DNA of 64,000 bases from Pseudarthrobacter oxydans (GTDB lineage: Bacteria; Actinomycetota; Actinomycetes; Actinomycetales; Micrococcaceae), in contig NZ_JAUSSN010000006.1 in the NCBI RefSeq assembly GCF_030812335.1, positions 62,001 to 126,000 on the forward strand, written 5' to 3'. The translations under genes were made by a program, and so were the position numbers. Below the pieces are notes generated by a model that saw only the letters and a list, made by a program, of their open reading frames with translations, had not been told where the DNA came from and did not search any database. This document shows, one piece after another, positions 63,919-64,000 of the stretch (positions are counted from its first letter, which is position 1; each line of letters begins with the position of its first letter).

Positions 63919-64000
63919 GAACGGCGCTTGAGGTCGTCACTGACGCCATCCTAAGGAAAGGCCTCCGGCTCTCCAGCAACGGCCGCAAGGCCCAATGTCC
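63915..64000 (+). CDS. start of a probable phage-type DNA primase (cut by window edge)
   Basis: Only 28 codons are seen: MRTALEVVTDAILRKGLRLS, then SNGRKAQC with a following proline-like codon. The NGRKAQCP ending resembles the first zinc-ligand cysteine (CPAH/CPxH) of toprim or CHC2-type primases that often follow such small genes in actinophages. The match is short, so the call is tentative. Confidence 0.45.
   Translation, partial: MRTALEVVTDAILRKGLRLSSNGRKAQC

Larger units (their letters stand above)
61440..64000 (+). mobile_element. left end of an integrated element (prophage or integrative element) in comM
   Basis: Starts where the comM frame stops matching its family (about 61455-61473) and runs off the window. 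Contents in order: large serine recombinase, phage-type small genes, and a probable primase. All genes are on the plus strand, partly overlapping with ATGA/GTGA junctions, as in phage or ICE early modules. The other end and the type of element cannot be told here. Confidence 0.8.

Overview
The window is high-GC actinobacterial chromosome. Core gene order (DAK2-recG-rsmD-coaD-yceD-rpmF-rnc-mutM-smc-ftsY, amtB-glnK, ffh-rpsP-khpA-rimM-trmD-rplS-lepB-rnhB-DUF2469-yraN-comM), many GTG/TTG starts and several leaderless-looking promoters point to Micrococcales, most likely Arthrobacter/Pseudarthrobacter. This placement is by gene content and style; no 16S gene is present. No tRNA or rRNA genes and no CRISPR array were seen.

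Layout. 1-10.3 kb (minus strand): a cell-wall glycopolymer block with two large CDP-glycerol-glycerophosphotransferase-type polymerases (one TPR-fused and cut by the window edge), a Tat-exported metallophosphoesterase, a LicC-like nucleotidyltransferase, a WecB-type epimerase and a small membrane protein. 10.3-22.2 kb: YdcF-like protein, then thiL, DAK2, recG, rsmD, a convergent spermidine-synthase-like/aminotransferase/SDR operon, and coaD, yceD, rpmF, rnc, mutM. 22.3-30.2 kb: an unassigned secreted-protein/MFS/beta-propeller-like trio, then a 1583-residue secreted protein with four DUF4082 modules. 30.5-43.7 kb: smc, a membrane protein/lipoprotein pair, ftsY, a GH79-like hydrolase, an MFS exporter, amtB-glnK and zwf. 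43.9-56.9 kb: ffh, alpha/beta hydrolase, thiC with a TPP riboswitch, amidohydrolase, VOC dioxygenase, a 32-bp tandem-repeat patch, and the rpsP to DUF2469 ribosome/secretion block with two tandem signal peptidases.

The accessory part is at the right end. About 3.9 kb between DUF2469 and yraN, normally close neighbours, holds a DUF6907-like protein, a divergent sigma-70-like protein, a small protein, a LAGLIDADG endonuclease-like protein and an unknown protein. It also carries five copies of a near-palindromic motif centred on GGCGCC, four of them 5' of these genes. Only 360 bp after yraN begins, comM/yifB is broken after about 82 codons. There a large serine recombinase begins an integrated element (prophage or integrative element) that runs off the window through small phage-type genes into a probable primase. 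The recombinase C-terminus appears frameshifted.

Other points of note: yceD appears to start at a rare ATT codon; a strong terminator-like hairpin lies inside the first codons of the first lepB; a second strong terminator lies inside the rpsP-khpA-rimM-trmD operon; and two convergent gene pairs share a CTAG stop overlap.
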